Assembly: GCA_017794825.1 (NCBI GenBank)
Contig: CP051237.1
Location: 2,976,001 to 3,040,000 of the forward strand
Direction: 5' to 3'
Source of the DNA: Pararhizobium sp.
GTDB taxonomy: Bacteria; Pseudomonadota; Alphaproteobacteria; Rhizobiales; Rhizobiaceae
DNA: 64,000 nt
The position numbers and the translations under genes were made by a program. Positions 1 to 9,397 of the stretch are shown here, in pieces (position 1 is the stretch's first letter; each line of letters opens with the position of its first letter). Below the pieces are notes generated by a model. It was not told the DNA's origin. It ran no database searches and saw only the letters and a program-made list of their open reading frames with translations.

Positions 1-170
1 CCCTTGTCCGACGCCATGCAGATGTGGCCGTCGGCGCGAAGTCCGAGTTCGATTTCCGGTTGCCAGAGCCATGACACCGAACCGCGCGAGGGGCCGGTCA
101 GGTGCTCGAGAGCAGCCACCGCCTGCGTGTCTTCCAGTAAGATCGTACCCTTTGACGCCTCGGCTTCCAT
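1..170 (-). CDS. Unidentified protein, N-terminal 56 residues only (runs off window start)
   Basis: Read on the minus strand, an open frame begins with ATG at 170 and continues without a stop to position 1. An AGGA-type ribosome site lies about 5-8 nt upstream. The visible residues begin MEAEASKGTILLED and include a Trp-Leu-Trp motif and a hydrophilic tail. I do not recognise the family. The gene is divergent from the transporter starting at 222, so the 51 bases between the two starts must hold at least part of both promoters. Codon use is GC-biased at third positions, as in the neighbouring genes, which supports it as real coding sequence. Confidence 0.55.
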   Translation of the reverse strand, partial: MEAEASKGTILLEDTQAVAALEHLTGPSRGSVSWLWQPEIELGLRADGHICMASDK

Positions 171-221
171 CGCATTTCCTGCTAGAGCGGGATGTCATAG
201 ATGTAGTGTATCGGGACGGCC

Positions 222-1895
222 GTGCAAACTGCCGGGAGACTGTCGTTGATCGAATACTTGCACAAGGCTCTGGAAGTGTTCGCCGGCTGGCGCCAGGCCG
301 TTGTCGTCGATCTGCTGCGCCAGCTACGCTGGTCGTTCCTGCCGCCGCTCATGGTTTATCTCGCCGCCGGCGTCTCCGGTCTTACCGGCATCGTGGGCGC
401 CTTCTACGTCAAGGAGTATCTGGGCCTGTCGGCGGCCTTTATCGCCGGGCTCGCCTTCTGGGCGGGGCTGCCCTGGGCGCTGAAGATGCCGCTCGGCCAC
501 CTTGTCGACCTGATCTGGCGATGGAAGTCCCTGCTCGTCTTTTTAGGCGCAGGGCTTATCGCAACCAGCCTGATGATCATGTACGCCGTCGTGTCATGGC
601 CTTCGGACATGGCGGCGATCATGCCGCTGGAAGCATGGTACGTGGTCAGCCTGTTGCTTGCTCCCTGCGGCTACGTGATCCAGGATTCGGTCGCCGACGC
701 CATGTCGGTCGAGGCGGTGCCCAAGGTGGATGCTGAAGGACAACCGCTCACCGAAGCAGCCCAGAAGGCGATGCATACGACGATGCAGACCCTCGGACGC
801 ATTGCGCTGATCAGCGGTCTTGTTGCGGTTGCGGCCCTCAACATCTTCATGTTCTCCGGGATCGAGAGCATGGACGAAAGCCAGAAGACGGACATATACG
901 CCCGTATCTACCTTTATGCGCTGGTCATCCCCGCTATCTCTATTTCCGGCGTCATCCTCGCCGAATTCATTCGCCACCGTCGTCGTCGCGCCCTTCTCGG
1001 TCAGGGCATGGATGAAGGCAGCATCCGTGATCTCCTCGACAGACCCGACGAAAATGTCGAGCCGAATTACTGGTTCTTTGTCGGCGGCCTCGCCTTCGTC
1101 GCGCTGACCTTGACCGTCGGCCTGTCCGATCTCGCCTGGTCACAGGAGATTGTCTTCGCCGGTTCGATGATCATCGTACTGATACTGATGCGCCAGTTGA
1201 TTGCAGCGCTCGAACCCGAACGCGCGCGTATTCTCGTCGGCACAGCGATCATCATTTTCGTTTTTCGCGCTGTGCCTCTGCCCGGGCCCGGCGCGACCTG
1301 GTTTCAGATCGACGTCCTGGGCTTCGACCAGCAGTTTCTTTCGATCCTCTCGTTGATCGTTTCGCTTCTGACGCTTGCTGGAATGATCATCCTGCGCCCG
1401 CTGATGGCGTCGCATTCGATCGTCTATATCGTCGCGTTGCTGACGCTGGCGTCGGGCATTCTGTCGCTGCCGAATATCGGATTGTATTACGGGATTCAGG
1501 AGTGGACTGCTCGCTTGACTGGAGGCGTCGTCGACGCGCGTTTCATCGCCATCATGGATACGGCGCTGGAATCACCACTGGGCCAGGTGGCGATGATTCC
1601 GATGCTTGCATGGATCGCGCGCAACGCGCCCACAGAACTCAAGGCGACTTTCTTCGCGGTGATGGCGTCGTTTACGAATCTGGCGCTGTCGGCAAGCAGC
1701 CTCTTTACCCGCCATTTAAACGAAATCTTCGTAGTGACACGCGAGGTGACGGATCGCGAGACAAGCGCGATCGTCACAGCGGCGGATTACAGTCAACTCG
1801 GGATTCTGCTTGTTTTGGTTGCGACGCTCTCGGTCGTCGCGCCGCTCCTGACGATATTTGTCGTGCAGATGTCGCCTCTTCGGACGAACGAGTAA
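222..1895 (+). CDS. MFS-type / BT1-like multispanning membrane transporter
   Basis: A 557-residue polytopic inner-membrane protein with roughly 12 hydrophobic segments and short charged loops, e.g. around residues 40-60, 65-85, 105-125 and 140-160, continuing to the C-terminus. The loop after the second or third segment (KMPLGHLVDLIWRWKS) resembles the cytoplasmic loop of major facilitator and folate-biopterin (BT1) transporters, where a basic Arg/Lys-rich turn follows a conserved Gly-Asp. The substrate cannot be told from sequence. The start is GTG at 222; no in-frame ATG lies near. It stands alone, divergent from the partial gene at 1-170 and convergent with the small minus-strand gene ending at 1900. 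Confidence 0.7.
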   Translation: MQTAGRLSLIEYLHKALEVFAGWRQAVVVDLLRQLRWSFLPPLMVYLAAGVSGLTGIVGAFYVKEYLGLSAAFIAGLAFWAGLPWALKMPLGHLVDLIWRWKSLLVFLGAGLIATSLMIMYAVVSWPSDMAAIMPLEAWYVVSLLLAPCGYVIQDSVADAMSVEAVPKVDAEGQPLTEAAQKAMHTTMQTLGRIALISGLVAVAALNIFMFSGIESMDESQKTDIYARIYLYALVIPAISISGVILAEFIRHRRRRALLGQGMDEGSIRDLLDRPDENVEPNYWFFVGGLAFVALTLTVGLSDLAWSQEIVFAGSMIIVLILMRQLIAALEPERARILVGTAIIIFVFRAVPLPGPGATWFQIDVLGFDQQFLSILSLIVSLLTLAGMIILRPLMASHSIVYIVALLTLASGILSLPNIGLYYGIQEWTARLTGGVVDARFIAIMDTALESPLGQVAMIPMLAWIARNAPTELKATFFAVMASFTNLALSASSLFTRHLNEIFVVTREVTDRETSAIVTAADYSQLGILLVLVATLSVVAPLLTIFVVQMSPLRTNE

Positions 1896-1899
1896 GGCC

Positions 1900-2112
1900 T
1901 CATGTTGACGGGCGTTCAACGCCCTGTGCCTCGAACTCGGCTTCGAGCCGTTTCTCGAGTTCAACAAGATCCTGCGGCAGGGGCTGTCCCGTCGCGCGCA
2001 GCTGGCTCAGCTCCATATGGATCCGAAGAAGCAGTTCGTGCGTGTCCTCCGGCTGGTTCTCCATATCCACGAACATCATGTTCAGTCGTGCTATCAGGTC
2101 TTCAAAAGCCAT
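1900..2112 (-). CDS. Small conserved acidic protein next to phaR
   Basis: A 70-residue soluble, acidic protein predicted to be mostly helical (MAFEDLIARLNMMFVDMENQ at the start, Glu/Leu-rich middle). It has no signal peptide, membrane segment or metal motif. It lies 126 bp downstream of phaR on the same strand. From memory, similar short proteins sit near PHB regulators in Hyphomicrobiales, but I cannot assign a function. Its 3' end is 4 bp from the convergent transporter's stop codon, so the two transcripts probably overlap. Confidence 0.6.
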   Translation of the reverse strand: MAFEDLIARLNMMFVDMENQPEDTHELLLRIHMELSQLRATGQPLPQDLVELEKRLEAEFEAQGVERPST

Positions 2113-2238
2113 GCCGCAGGCGCCTCCACTTACGCAGGTTGACGGGCTGCGACGTTTGTCAGCTTTTCGGCTAATGTCAAGGCGCAGCCTGTCTGCACAG
2201 CCGCTGTCGGAAAATTCCAGCGCCCAATAGCGGAGACT

Positions 2239-2832
2239 TCAATCGCCCAGTGAATCCAGCTTTTCCTGAAGTGAACGCAGCTGATCTTTCAGATCCTGAA
2301 TATCCTGGTTGCCTGTTTTGGCTTTCGGGCTGCTGGCGGGTGTGTTTCCGGAGGTCTTCGCAAATGGCGAGAACATCTGCATGGCCTGCTGGAACATCTC
2401 GGTGTTGCGGCGCACTTGTTCTTCGACCATCTGCATCGGCGCCTGCATGTTGCGGGTAATTGGCGTTTCGCCGAAGGCCTTGGTGATCTGCTCGCGCATC
2501 TGCTCCTGTTGAGCGCCGAAGGCGCTCATCGAATGCTCCAGGTAGCTCGGAACCAGCATCTGCATCTGGTCGCCGTAATAGGTGATGAGCTGTCGCAGGA
2601 AGGAAACGGGCAAAAGCGTGTTGCCGGTCTTCGATTCTTGTTCGAAGATGATCTGGGTGAGCACAGAGTGTGTGATGTCTTCCCCGGATTTGGCGTCGAT
2701 GACCACAAAATCGTCGCCATCCTTTACCATCACAGCAAGGTCGTCGAGCGTCACATAAGTGCTGGTGCCGGTGTTGTAGAGCCGCCGGTTGGCGTATTTC
2801 TTGATAACGGTCTGACCATCTACTTTGGTCAT
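2239..2832 (-). CDS. phaR: Polyhydroxyalkanoate synthesis repressor PhaR
   Basis: 197 residues, the usual family length. The N-terminus (VIKKYANRRLYNTGTSTYVT, about residues 9-28) is the hallmark of the PHB/PHA accumulation regulator DNA-binding domain (to about residue 67). A PHB_acc domain follows (about 70-110: FLRQLITYYGDQMQ), then a Gln/Met-rich helix and a Lys/Asp-rich tail that looks coiled-coil. Family knowledge: PhaR binds both PHB granules and DNA, repressing phasin and synthesis genes until polymer is present. It is divergent from phaA-phaB, and the 256-bp spacer holds a perfect TTGCACA/TGTGCAA inverted repeat that would suit a dimeric regulator. Control of phaAB by this protein is inferred. 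Confidence 0.95.
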   Translation of the reverse strand: MTKVDGQTVIKKYANRRLYNTGTSTYVTLDDLAVMVKDGDDFVVIDAKSGEDITHSVLTQIIFEQESKTGNTLLPVSFLRQLITYYGDQMQMLVPSYLEHSMSAFGAQQEQMREQITKAFGETPITRNMQAPMQMVEEQVRRNTEMFQQAMQMFSPFAKTSGNTPASSPKAKTGNQDIQDLKDQLRSLQEKLDSLGD

Positions 2833-3088
2833 TCACACGACCTCCCTGTCGGCGCTTCCCGGTATTCGGGCGTGATGCGGTATCCGTACGAAGGACAGAT
2901 GAACACGTGTCGAAATAAAAGTATAGCATGTTTTGCACATTTTTGTGCAATGCCGCAAAAGTTTTAGGCATAAGTGCTGTTGGAACCGCGGGCGGATGAC
3001 TGTCCGTGGCGGTAAGTTGGTTTGACTTCCCGCCTGTCCTCGGTCAGTCTCAAACCACACGGTATAACCATCATTACAGGGAAGAATC
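2833..3088. promoter_or_regulatory. phaR-phaA divergent control region with inverted repeat
   Basis: A 256-bp spacer between two divergent starts. Positions 2933-2939 (TTGCACA) and 2944-2950 (TGTGCAA) form a perfect 7-bp inverted repeat around a TTTT centre, inside an AT-rich island. Outer GCA (2926-2928) and TGC (2951-2953) extend the symmetry. TGC/GCA-centred sites are described for PhaR-type regulators in related bacteria, so this is the best operator candidate. The phaA ribosome site (AGGGAAG) lies just before its ATG at 3089. Confidence 0.5.
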
Positions 3089-4270
3089 ATGTCAACACCA
3101 TCAGTCGTCATCGCCAGCGCGGCGCGCACCGCGGTTGGTTCATTCAATGGCGTCTTCGCCAACGAGCCGGCCCATAAATTGGGCGCGACGGCCATTACGG
3201 GCGCTCTGGAGCGCGCAGGGGTGGAGCCCGCCGAGGTCAATGAAGTGATCATGGGGCAGATCCTGTCTGCCGGCGAAGGCCAGAATCCCGCCCGACAGGC
3301 TGCAATGGCCGCCGGCATCCCCGCCGAAGCGACCGCATGGGGACTTAACCAGCTTTGCGGATCGGGCCTTCGGGCCGTTGCCGTCGGCATGCAGCAGATC
3401 GTTAGCGGAGACGCGGACATCATCGTTGCAGGTGGACAGGAATCGATGTCCATGGCGCCGCACGCCGCGCATTTGCGCGCCGGCAAGAAGATGGGCGATC
3501 TGCAAATGATCGACACGATGATCAAGGACGGCCTGACCGACGCCTTCTATGGCTACCACATGGGCAACACGGCCGAGAACATTGCCTCTCGCTGGCAGTT
3601 GACCCGGGATGAGCAGGACGCATTCGCCGTTGCTTCTCAGAACAAGGCGGAAGCCGCGCAGAAGGCGGGCCGTTTCAAGGATGAGATCGTTCCCTATACA
3701 GTCAGCTCCCGCAAGGGCGACGTCGTTGTCGATCAGGACGAATACATCCGCCACGGCGCATCCATCGACCAGATGGCGAAGCTGCGCCCGGCCTTCGCCA
3801 AAGATGGCACGGTGACCGCCGGCAATGCTTCCGGAATCAATGACGGCGCCGGAGCCGCTGTGCTGATGAGCGAGGCTGAAGCGCAAAAGCGCGGGATTAC
3901 GCCGCTGGCGCGCATCGTTTCCTGGGCGACCGCCGGCGTCGATCCGCAGATCATGGGCACGGGCCCGATACCGGCGTCGCGCAAGGCGCTGGAAAAGGCG
4001 GGCTGGTCGATCGGAGACGTCGAACTTGTCGAGGCGAACGAGGCCTTCGCGGCTCAGGCCTGCGCCGTCAATAAAGACCTCGGCTGGAATCCCGAAATCG
4101 TTAATGTGAATGGCGGCGCGATTGCAATCGGTCATCCAATCGGAGCTTCAGGCGCACGTATTCTCAACACGCTGCTGTTTGAAATGCAGAAGCGAGACGT
4201 CAAGAAGGGACTTGCCACCTTGTGCATTGGCGGCGGCATGGGCGTCGCGATGTGTGTCGAACGGTTCTAA
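3089..4270 (+). CDS. phaA: Acetyl-CoA C-acetyltransferase (beta-ketothiolase) PhaA
   Basis: 393 residues, the standard thiolase length. It condenses two acetyl-CoA to acetoacetyl-CoA in the cytoplasm, the first step of PHB synthesis. The acyl-carrying Cys90 is in [11 protein letters not shown], His349 in [16 protein letters not shown], and the general base Cys379 in [11 protein letters not shown]; all three catalytic positions are intact. ATG at 3089 follows a clear AGGGAAG site. phaB follows after 68 bp, so the pair is an operon. Divergent phaR is the likely repressor. The same fold also serves degradative thiolases, but pairing with phaB and phaR makes the biosynthetic role very likely. Confidence 0.96.
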   Translation: MSTPSVVIASAARTAVGSFNGVFANEPAHKLGATAITGALERAGVEPAEVNEVIMGQILSAGEGQNPARQAAMAAGIPAEATAWGLNQLCGSGLRAVAVGMQQIVSGDADIIVAGGQESMSMAPHAAHLRAGKKMGDLQMIDTMIKDGLTDAFYGYHMGNTAENIASRWQLTRDEQDAFAVASQNKAEAAQKAGRFKDEIVPYTVSSRKGDVVVDQDEYIRHGASIDQMAKLRPAFAKDGTVTAGNASGINDGAGAAVLMSEAEAQKRGITPLARIVSWATAGVDPQIMGTGPIPASRKALEKAGWSIGDVELVEANEAFAAQACAVNKDLGWNPEIVNVNGGAIAIGHPIGASGARILNTLLFEMQKRDVKKGLATLCIGGGMGVAMCVERF

Positions 4271-4338
4271 CAGTCAGTGAGGCGGAACTGCCTGAAAGCC
4301 GTTCCGCCCCATCAACAAAATTGCAGGGAGAAACAGCC

Positions 4339-5064
4339 ATGAGCAGGGTTGCAGTTGTCACGGGCGGAACACGCGGAATCGGCGCCGCCATATCGGTTTG
4401 TCTGAAGGATGCAGGCTACAAGGTCGCAGCCAACTACGCAGGCAATGACGAAAAGGCCAAGGCATTCAACGAGGAAACCGGGATACCGGTCTACAAGTGG
4501 GACGTATCGAAGTATGAGGCCTGTGTCGAAGGGCTCGCAAAAATCGAAGCTGATCTCGGCCCCGTGGACGTTCTCGTCAACAACGCCGGCATCACCCGCG
4601 ACGCCATGTTCCACAAGATGACCCCGGAAAACTGGAATGAAGTCATCAATACCAATCTCAGCGGGCTCTTCAACATGACGCATCCGGTCTGGCCCGGCAT
4701 GCGCGACCGCGGATTCGGACGCATCATCAATATTTCCTCCATCAACGGACAGAAAGGCCAGATGGGGCAGGCCAACTATGCGGCTGCGAAGGCAGGCGAC
4801 ATTGGTTTCACCAAGACGCTCGCCCAGGAAGGCGCGGCCAAAGGCATTACTGTGAACGCCATCTGTCCCGGTTATATCGGCACCGAGATGGTGCGCGCGG
4901 TCCCTGAAAAAGTTCTCAACGAACGCATCCTGCCGCTGATTCCGGTTGGCCGTTTGGGAGAGCCGGAAGAAATCGGGCGCTGTGTCGTGTTCCTCGCCTC
5001 TGACGACGCCGGTTTCGTAACCGGTTCCACGCTATCCGCCAATGGTGGTCAGTACATGACCTGA
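4339..5064 (+). CDS. phaB: Acetoacetyl-CoA reductase PhaB
   Basis: 241-residue classical short-chain dehydrogenase that reduces acetoacetyl-CoA to (R)-3-hydroxybutyryl-CoA, with NADPH expected as donor. Visible motifs are the TGGTRGIG nucleotide-binding glycine motif at the N-terminus, NNAG, the Ser of NISSING, and the catalytic Tyr-x-x-x-Lys in ANYAAAKAG. The C-terminus, ending GSTLSANGGQYMT, is typical of PhaB. The start is ATG at 4339 with CAGGGA 9-15 nt upstream; an earlier in-frame start would run into phaA. It forms an operon with phaA. No PHB synthase (phaC) is in this window, so polymerisation is encoded elsewhere. Confidence 0.95.
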   Translation: MSRVAVVTGGTRGIGAAISVCLKDAGYKVAANYAGNDEKAKAFNEETGIPVYKWDVSKYEACVEGLAKIEADLGPVDVLVNNAGITRDAMFHKMTPENWNEVINTNLSGLFNMTHPVWPGMRDRGFGRIINISSINGQKGQMGQANYAAAKAGDIGFTKTLAQEGAAKGITVNAICPGYIGTEMVRAVPEKVLNERILPLIPVGRLGEPEEIGRCVVFLASDDAGFVTGSTLSANGGQYMT

Positions 5065-5075
5065 TTTCGCATCTT

Positions 5076-5105
5076 CGGGGCCAGCCAGGAACCGGTCTGG
5101 CCCCG
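5076..5105 (+). terminator. Hairpin after phaB
   Basis: CGGGGCCAG (5076-5084) pairs perfectly with CTGGCCCCG (5097-5105) across a 12-nt loop, starting 12 nt after the phaB stop codon. There is no run of T after it, so it may stabilise the phaAB transcript end rather than act as a strong intrinsic terminator. Confidence 0.45.
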
Positions 5106-5709
5106 ATCTCGCCGGGCGAAGAAGGCGCGCAAGATTCAATCGCAAGGCGCATTTGGTTAACGCCGGCGACCAATCCCGGCCAAAGATATCTCGAAATCGA
5201 TGAGTCAGTTGTGGTTGACTGTAAAAGAATATCCATATCTTGTGTGAACAATTCAGGAACATTGTCAGGTAAGCGATTCGTCGCTGATTCGTTCCGCTTT
5301 TGATCGAAATCTTAACGGAAATCGCTATATGAAGACGAGCAGCGTTAACTTCCTGTCAGGAATTTCCCGGGATTTACAAATGCTTAACCATGAAATGCGC
5401 AAGCGATCCGCCGCGTTATCCTCAAAGGTTAACGTGAGAGGAGATATATCTGCATATCAGTCTGCGCTGGCCGAAACCGGAATCACCATATTGTGTCAGT
5501 CAACCTGTCCAGGCGTATATATGGCCGTGAACAAAACCGGAATCGGCTTGAGTCAGTGATTCGTCGCCGATTCGTTCTCACCATGTTCCGAAAGTTAATA
5601 TCGCGCGTTGGCGAGATGGTTTCGGGAGCGGGGCGACTTTGCCAAAGTCGTCCCGACATTGCCGGATTTCACCGTATTGTCTGATTGACGCCACGATCGA
5701 TTCTTCAAG
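5106..5709. other. 604-bp gene-poor spacer with short direct repeats and a hairpin
   Basis: No convincing gene. A 76-codon frame (5329-5559) has a weak GGAA site and unremarkable composition; I do not call it. The 20-mer GATTCGTCGCyGATTCGTTC occurs at 5275-5294 and 5558-5577 with one difference, and itself contains two GATTCGT units. AAACCGGAATC occurs twice (about 5475 and 5535), each followed within 20 nt by GTCAGT. A hairpin, GGGGCGACTTT (5630-5640) with AAAGTCGTCCC (5644-5654), lies 56 bp before the helicase start and has no T tract. TTGACT at 5215 with TATCTT at 5236 is a weak promoter candidate (15-bp spacing). Confidence 0.4.
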
Positions 5710-8700
5710 ATGTCCGTTTTGATGCAGCACCCCGAAACCGCCAGCCGTCAGCCCATGATCCTCTCCGGTCGCGGCGTCACCGCCGTGCTTGGGCCGACCA
5801 ACACCGGCAAGACGCATTATGCTATCGAAAGAATGGTCGCCCACAAATCCGGCGTGATCGGGTTGCCGCTAAGGCTACTGGCGAGAGAGGTCTACACGCG
5901 CATCGTCCAGCGCGTGGGAGTGGACAAGGTCGCGCTCATCACGGGTGAAGAGAAAATCACCCCGAACGACGCCGTCTATTCCGTCTGCACAGTCGAAGCG
6001 ATGCCCCGACAGACGGACGCCGCCTTTGTGGCGATCGATGAGGTTCAGCTCGCCGGCGATCTCGAACGCGGGCACATATTCACCGACCGCGTCCTGAATC
6101 TGCGAGGCCGGGAGGAGACGCTTCTTTTGGGAGCCGCGACCATGCGGCCGATCCTTGAAAAACTCCTTCCCGGCCTGACCGTCGTGTCGCGGCCGAGATT
6201 GTCGCATCTTGCCTATGCCGGTTCGAAGAAGATCACGAGGCTGCCGCGCCGCAGCGCTGTAGTGGCTTTTTCCGCCGATGAGGTTTACGCGATCGCTGAG
6301 TTGATCCGGCGCCAGCGCGGCGGCGCGGCAGTTGTTCTCGGCGCGCTGAGCCCGCGCACCCGTAACGCCCAGGTGGCGCTGTATCAGGAAGGCGATGTCG
6401 AATATCTGGTCGCCACCGATGCAATCGGCATGGGCCTCAATCTTGACGTGGACCACGTTGCGTTTGCGCAGGACAGCAAATTCGACGGGTTTCAATACCG
6501 CAATCTGACGCCTGCGGAAATGGGTCAGATCGCCGGACGCGCCGGCCGCCATATGCGCGACGGCACATTTGGCGTCACCGGCCGCGTCGCGCCCTTGGTC
6601 GATGAAACGATCGAGCGGATCGAGAGCCACGAGTTTCCACCGGTCAAGCTGCTTCAGTGGCGCAGCAAGCATCTGGAGTTCAATACGCTGGATGTGCTGC
6701 GCCAGTCGCTGGAGGCGACGCCGCCCGTGCCGGGCCTCACGCGAGCGCTGCCTGCTGTTGATCAGCAGGCGCTGGAGAGGCTGTCGCTGGATTCCGAAAT
6801 TCGCGACATCGCTCGCGGCGCCGATCGTGTGGAGCTTTTGTGGGATGTTTGTTCGTTGCCTGATTACCGGCGCATCACGCCGTTGCAGCATTCCGACCTG
6901 ATCGCAGCGATTTTCCGCGATATTGTACACCATGGCGCCGTCAGGGAAGATTATCTGGCGGAGCAGGTGCGACGGGCGGACCAGACTGGCGGCGACATCG
7001 ATACGCTGTCGGCGCGCATATCCCAGATCCGGACCTGGACCTATGTTTCACACCGGCCGCACTGGCTTGCGAATCCGTCACACTGGCAGGAAAAGACCCG
7101 GGAAATTGAAGATCGACTATCCGATGCACTGCATGAAAGGTTGACGAAACGCTTCGTTGACCGCAGGACATCTGTGCTCATGAAGCGGTTGAGAGAGAAC
7201 GCGATGCTTGAAGCTGAGATTGGTGTCGACGGCGATGTATTCGTCGAAGGCCATCACGTGGGACAACTGTCGGGATTCCGGTTTACGCCGGATTCATCGG
7301 CGGAGGGACCGGACCAGAAAGCCGTCATGGCGGCGGCGCAGAAGTCGCTCGCCATCGAGTTCGAGGCGAGAGCTGCGCGTCTGCACGCCTCCGGCAATCA
7401 TGATTTCGCCCTTGGCTCCGATGGCACTGTGCGATGGCTTGGCGATCCGGTTGCAAGGCTTGCCTCCAGCGACAACATTCTTGCGCCACGCATAATCCTG
7501 CTTGCCGATGACCAGCTTTCGGGCCAGGCGCGGGAGGTGGTGACGGCGCGGATCGAACGTTTCGTCCACCATCATATCTCCACGATACTGAAACCGCTCG
7601 ACGATCTCGCCAAGGCAGAGGATCTCGAAGGCCTCGCAAAGGGGCTCGCCTTCCGTATCGTCGAGGGATTGGGCGTCCTGTTCCGGCGCGACGTCGCCGA
7701 TGACGTCAAGGCGCTTGATCAGGAAGCACGGGGTACGCTGCGGCGCTACGGCGTGCGGTTCGGAGCGTATCATGTCTTCATGCCCGCATTGCTGAAGCCG
7801 GCTCCTGCAGAGATCATCACCATGCTCTGGGCGCTGCGCAATGAAGGATTCGACAAGCCGGGATACGGTGATATTGCGGCTGCGCTGGCTGCCGGCCGCA
7901 CCTCCATCGTCACCGAGGCGGAATATCAACGCGATTTCTACCGGCTGGCCGGTTTCCGCTATCTTGGCAAGCGCGCCGTGCGCATCGACATTCTCGAGAG
8001 GCTGTCCGATCTGATCCGGCCTCTTCTGCAATGGAACCCCGGAAACGGCGTTCCTCCGGAGGGCGCCTATGACGGGCGGCGCTTTATGACAACGCCGGCT
8101 ATGCTGTCCATTCTGGGCGCCACGCCTGACGATATGGAAGAAATACTGAAAGGTCTCGGCTACCGTTCGGAGTCCATCGATCCAGCGGTGGCCAAAGCGC
8201 ACCTGGACGGGCTTCGGGCGAAAGCCGCGCCATCCTTGCCGGAAGCCGAAAAGTCTGACGGGACTTCGTCGGAGGCTGGTATTGACTCTGGATCTGGCGA
8301 GACGCCGGAAGACGGACCGAGCGAGGAACCCGCATCCGAACTAGAAAGCAAGGCGACGGTTGGCGCGGCGCCCGAGGATGACGGTCAGCCTGCTGAAGCC
8401 GTCGCGATTGTGGAAACGCAGGCCGACATGCAATCGGCCACGCACGCGACGACTGGAGAAGGAACTGGAGACGAGATCCAGGCAGCAGCGGATGCGGCTG
8501 GCGAAGAAGAGCCGAAGCCGGTCTTGCTTTGGCGTCCGGCCGGTCGCAACGAGAATAACCGGAATCGACAGCATCGGCAGGGAAATCGGCAGAGACAGGG
8601 AGCCGGTCGCGGCAAAGGTGACAACCGGAACCAGCCCCATCGCAATGGCAAAGGCAAACCGCCGCGTCATGGCAAGAAGCATGGCGACAACTCAAAACCG

Positions 8701-8784
8701 CGCCCTCCACGAAAGGAAAAGCCGATCGATCCGGATTCGCCTTTCGCCAAGCTTGCCGCGCTGAAGGAGCAGATGAACAAGTAG
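5710..8784 (+). CDS. SUV3-like DEAD/DExH-box RNA helicase with basic tail
   Basis: 1024 residues. Helicase motifs appear in order: Walker A GPTNTGKT (28-35), DEVQ box (110-113), ATDAIGMGLNL (motif V region) and QIAGRAGRH (273-281), matching the mitochondrial degradosome helicase SUV3 and its alphaproteobacterial relatives. The C-terminal ~180 residues are low-complexity: an acidic stretch (roughly 840-930) followed by an Arg/Lys/Asn-rich segment (NRNRQHRQGNRQRQGAGR), a likely flexible RNA-binding tail. Family knowledge suggests RNA unwinding in RNA turnover; the role in bacteria is less defined. It is followed by the S4 RNA-binding protein with a 1-nt stop/start overlap, so the two are translationally coupled. 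Confidence 0.9.
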   Translation: MSVLMQHPETASRQPMILSGRGVTAVLGPTNTGKTHYAIERMVAHKSGVIGLPLRLLAREVYTRIVQRVGVDKVALITGEEKITPNDAVYSVCTVEAMPRQTDAAFVAIDEVQLAGDLERGHIFTDRVLNLRGREETLLLGAATMRPILEKLLPGLTVVSRPRLSHLAYAGSKKITRLPRRSAVVAFSADEVYAIAELIRRQRGGAAVVLGALSPRTRNAQVALYQEGDVEYLVATDAIGMGLNLDVDHVAFAQDSKFDGFQYRNLTPAEMGQIAGRAGRHMRDGTFGVTGRVAPLVDETIERIESHEFPPVKLLQWRSKHLEFNTLDVLRQSLEATPPVPGLTRALPAVDQQALERLSLDSEIRDIARGADRVELLWDVCSLPDYRRITPLQHSDLIAAIFRDIVHHGAVREDYLAEQVRRADQTGGDIDTLSARISQIRTWTYVSHRPHWLANPSHWQEKTREIEDRLSDALHERLTKRFVDRRTSVLMKRLRENAMLEAEIGVDGDVFVEGHHVGQLSGFRFTPDSSAEGPDQKAVMAAAQKSLAIEFEARAARLHASGNHDFALGSDGTVRWLGDPVARLASSDNILAPRIILLADDQLSGQAREVVTARIERFVHHHISTILKPLDDLAKAEDLEGLAKGLAFRIVEGLGVLFRRDVADDVKALDQEARGTLRRYGVRFGAYHVFMPALLKPAPAEIITMLWALRNEGFDKPGYGDIAAALAAGRTSIVTEAEYQRDFYRLAGFRYLGKRAVRIDILERLSDLIRPLLQWNPGNGVPPEGAYDGRRFMTTPAMLSILGATPDDMEEILKGLGYRSESIDPAVAKAHLDGLRAKAAPSLPEAEKSDGTSSEAGIDSGSGETPEDGPSEEPASELESKATVGAAPEDDGQPAEAVAIVETQADMQSATHATTGEGTGDEIQAAADAAGEEEPKPVLLWRPAGRNENNRNRQHRQGNRQRQGAGRGKGDNRNQPHRNGKGKPPRHGKKHGDNSKPRPPRKEKPIDPDSPFAKLAALKEQMNK

Positions 8785-9170
8785 TGTGCGCCTCGCAGAG
8801 GATCGACAAATGGTTGTTCTATGCGCGTGTCGTGAAATCGCGCTCGCTGGCGGCGAAACTCGTCCAAAAGAGCCGGGTGCGCGTCAATGGCGAAAAGATT
8901 GACAGGGCGAGCCGCTCGATCGTTGCAGGCGATGTTTTGACGATAACTCTGGACCGGGCAATCAAGGTGCTGGAAGTGACGGCTACGGGGACGCGCCGCG
9001 GACCTTATGAAGAAGCACGCATGCTTTATAGCGATATCTCGCCCGAACCGTCTCCTGATGAGGTCAAGACGCCTGTCGCGATGGTTCCGTTGCGCGAAGC
9101 CGGAAGCGGACGGCCGACGAAACGAGAACGTCGCCAGATCGACCGGTGGAAGGCGTTGACAGACGAATAG
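8784..9170 (+). CDS. S4-domain RNA-binding protein (Hsp15-like)
   Basis: 128 residues. An S4 RNA-binding fold covers about residues 4-65: RIDKWLFYARVVKSRSLA, then KSRVRVNGEKIDRASR, the classic pattern of Hsp15/ribosomal S4 domains. The tail is basic (RPTKRERRQIDRW). E. coli Hsp15 rescues stalled 50S subunits carrying nascent chains; a similar ribosome role is inferred. GTG at 8784 shares one base with the helicase stop codon (TAGTG), and no ribosome site is needed beyond re-initiation. A strong terminator follows, closing the helicase-S4 operon. Confidence 0.88.
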   Translation: MCASQRIDKWLFYARVVKSRSLAAKLVQKSRVRVNGEKIDRASRSIVAGDVLTITLDRAIKVLEVTATGTRRGPYEEARMLYSDISPEPSPDEVKTPVAMVPLREAGSGRPTKRERRQIDRWKALTDE

Positions 9171-9175
9171 GCGCG

Positions 9176-9204
9176 GGAGACGAGAATTCCGTCTCCGGTT
9201 TTAT
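9176..9204 (+). terminator. Intrinsic terminator of the helicase-S4 operon
   Basis: GGAGACG (9176-9182) pairs with CGTCTCC (9190-9196) across a 7-nt AGAATTC loop and is followed by GGTTTTATT. It starts 6 nt after the S4 gene stop. Confidence 0.75.
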
Positions 9205-9397
9205 TCTTCCGTCTGTGCTTGTGCGAAACGTTCCTCACAAAGGCGCAAAAACAGAAGATTATTTCTGGAGCGCGGCCACAAAAAGGTGAGACTGCGCTGC
9301 GTGCATTAATGGCGCACTTGCCAATGCAAAACAGACTCGCTACCTGAACCGAAATAAATTTGTTCGCGGTCCAACGCGGGCGCCACCGGAGCCTTCC

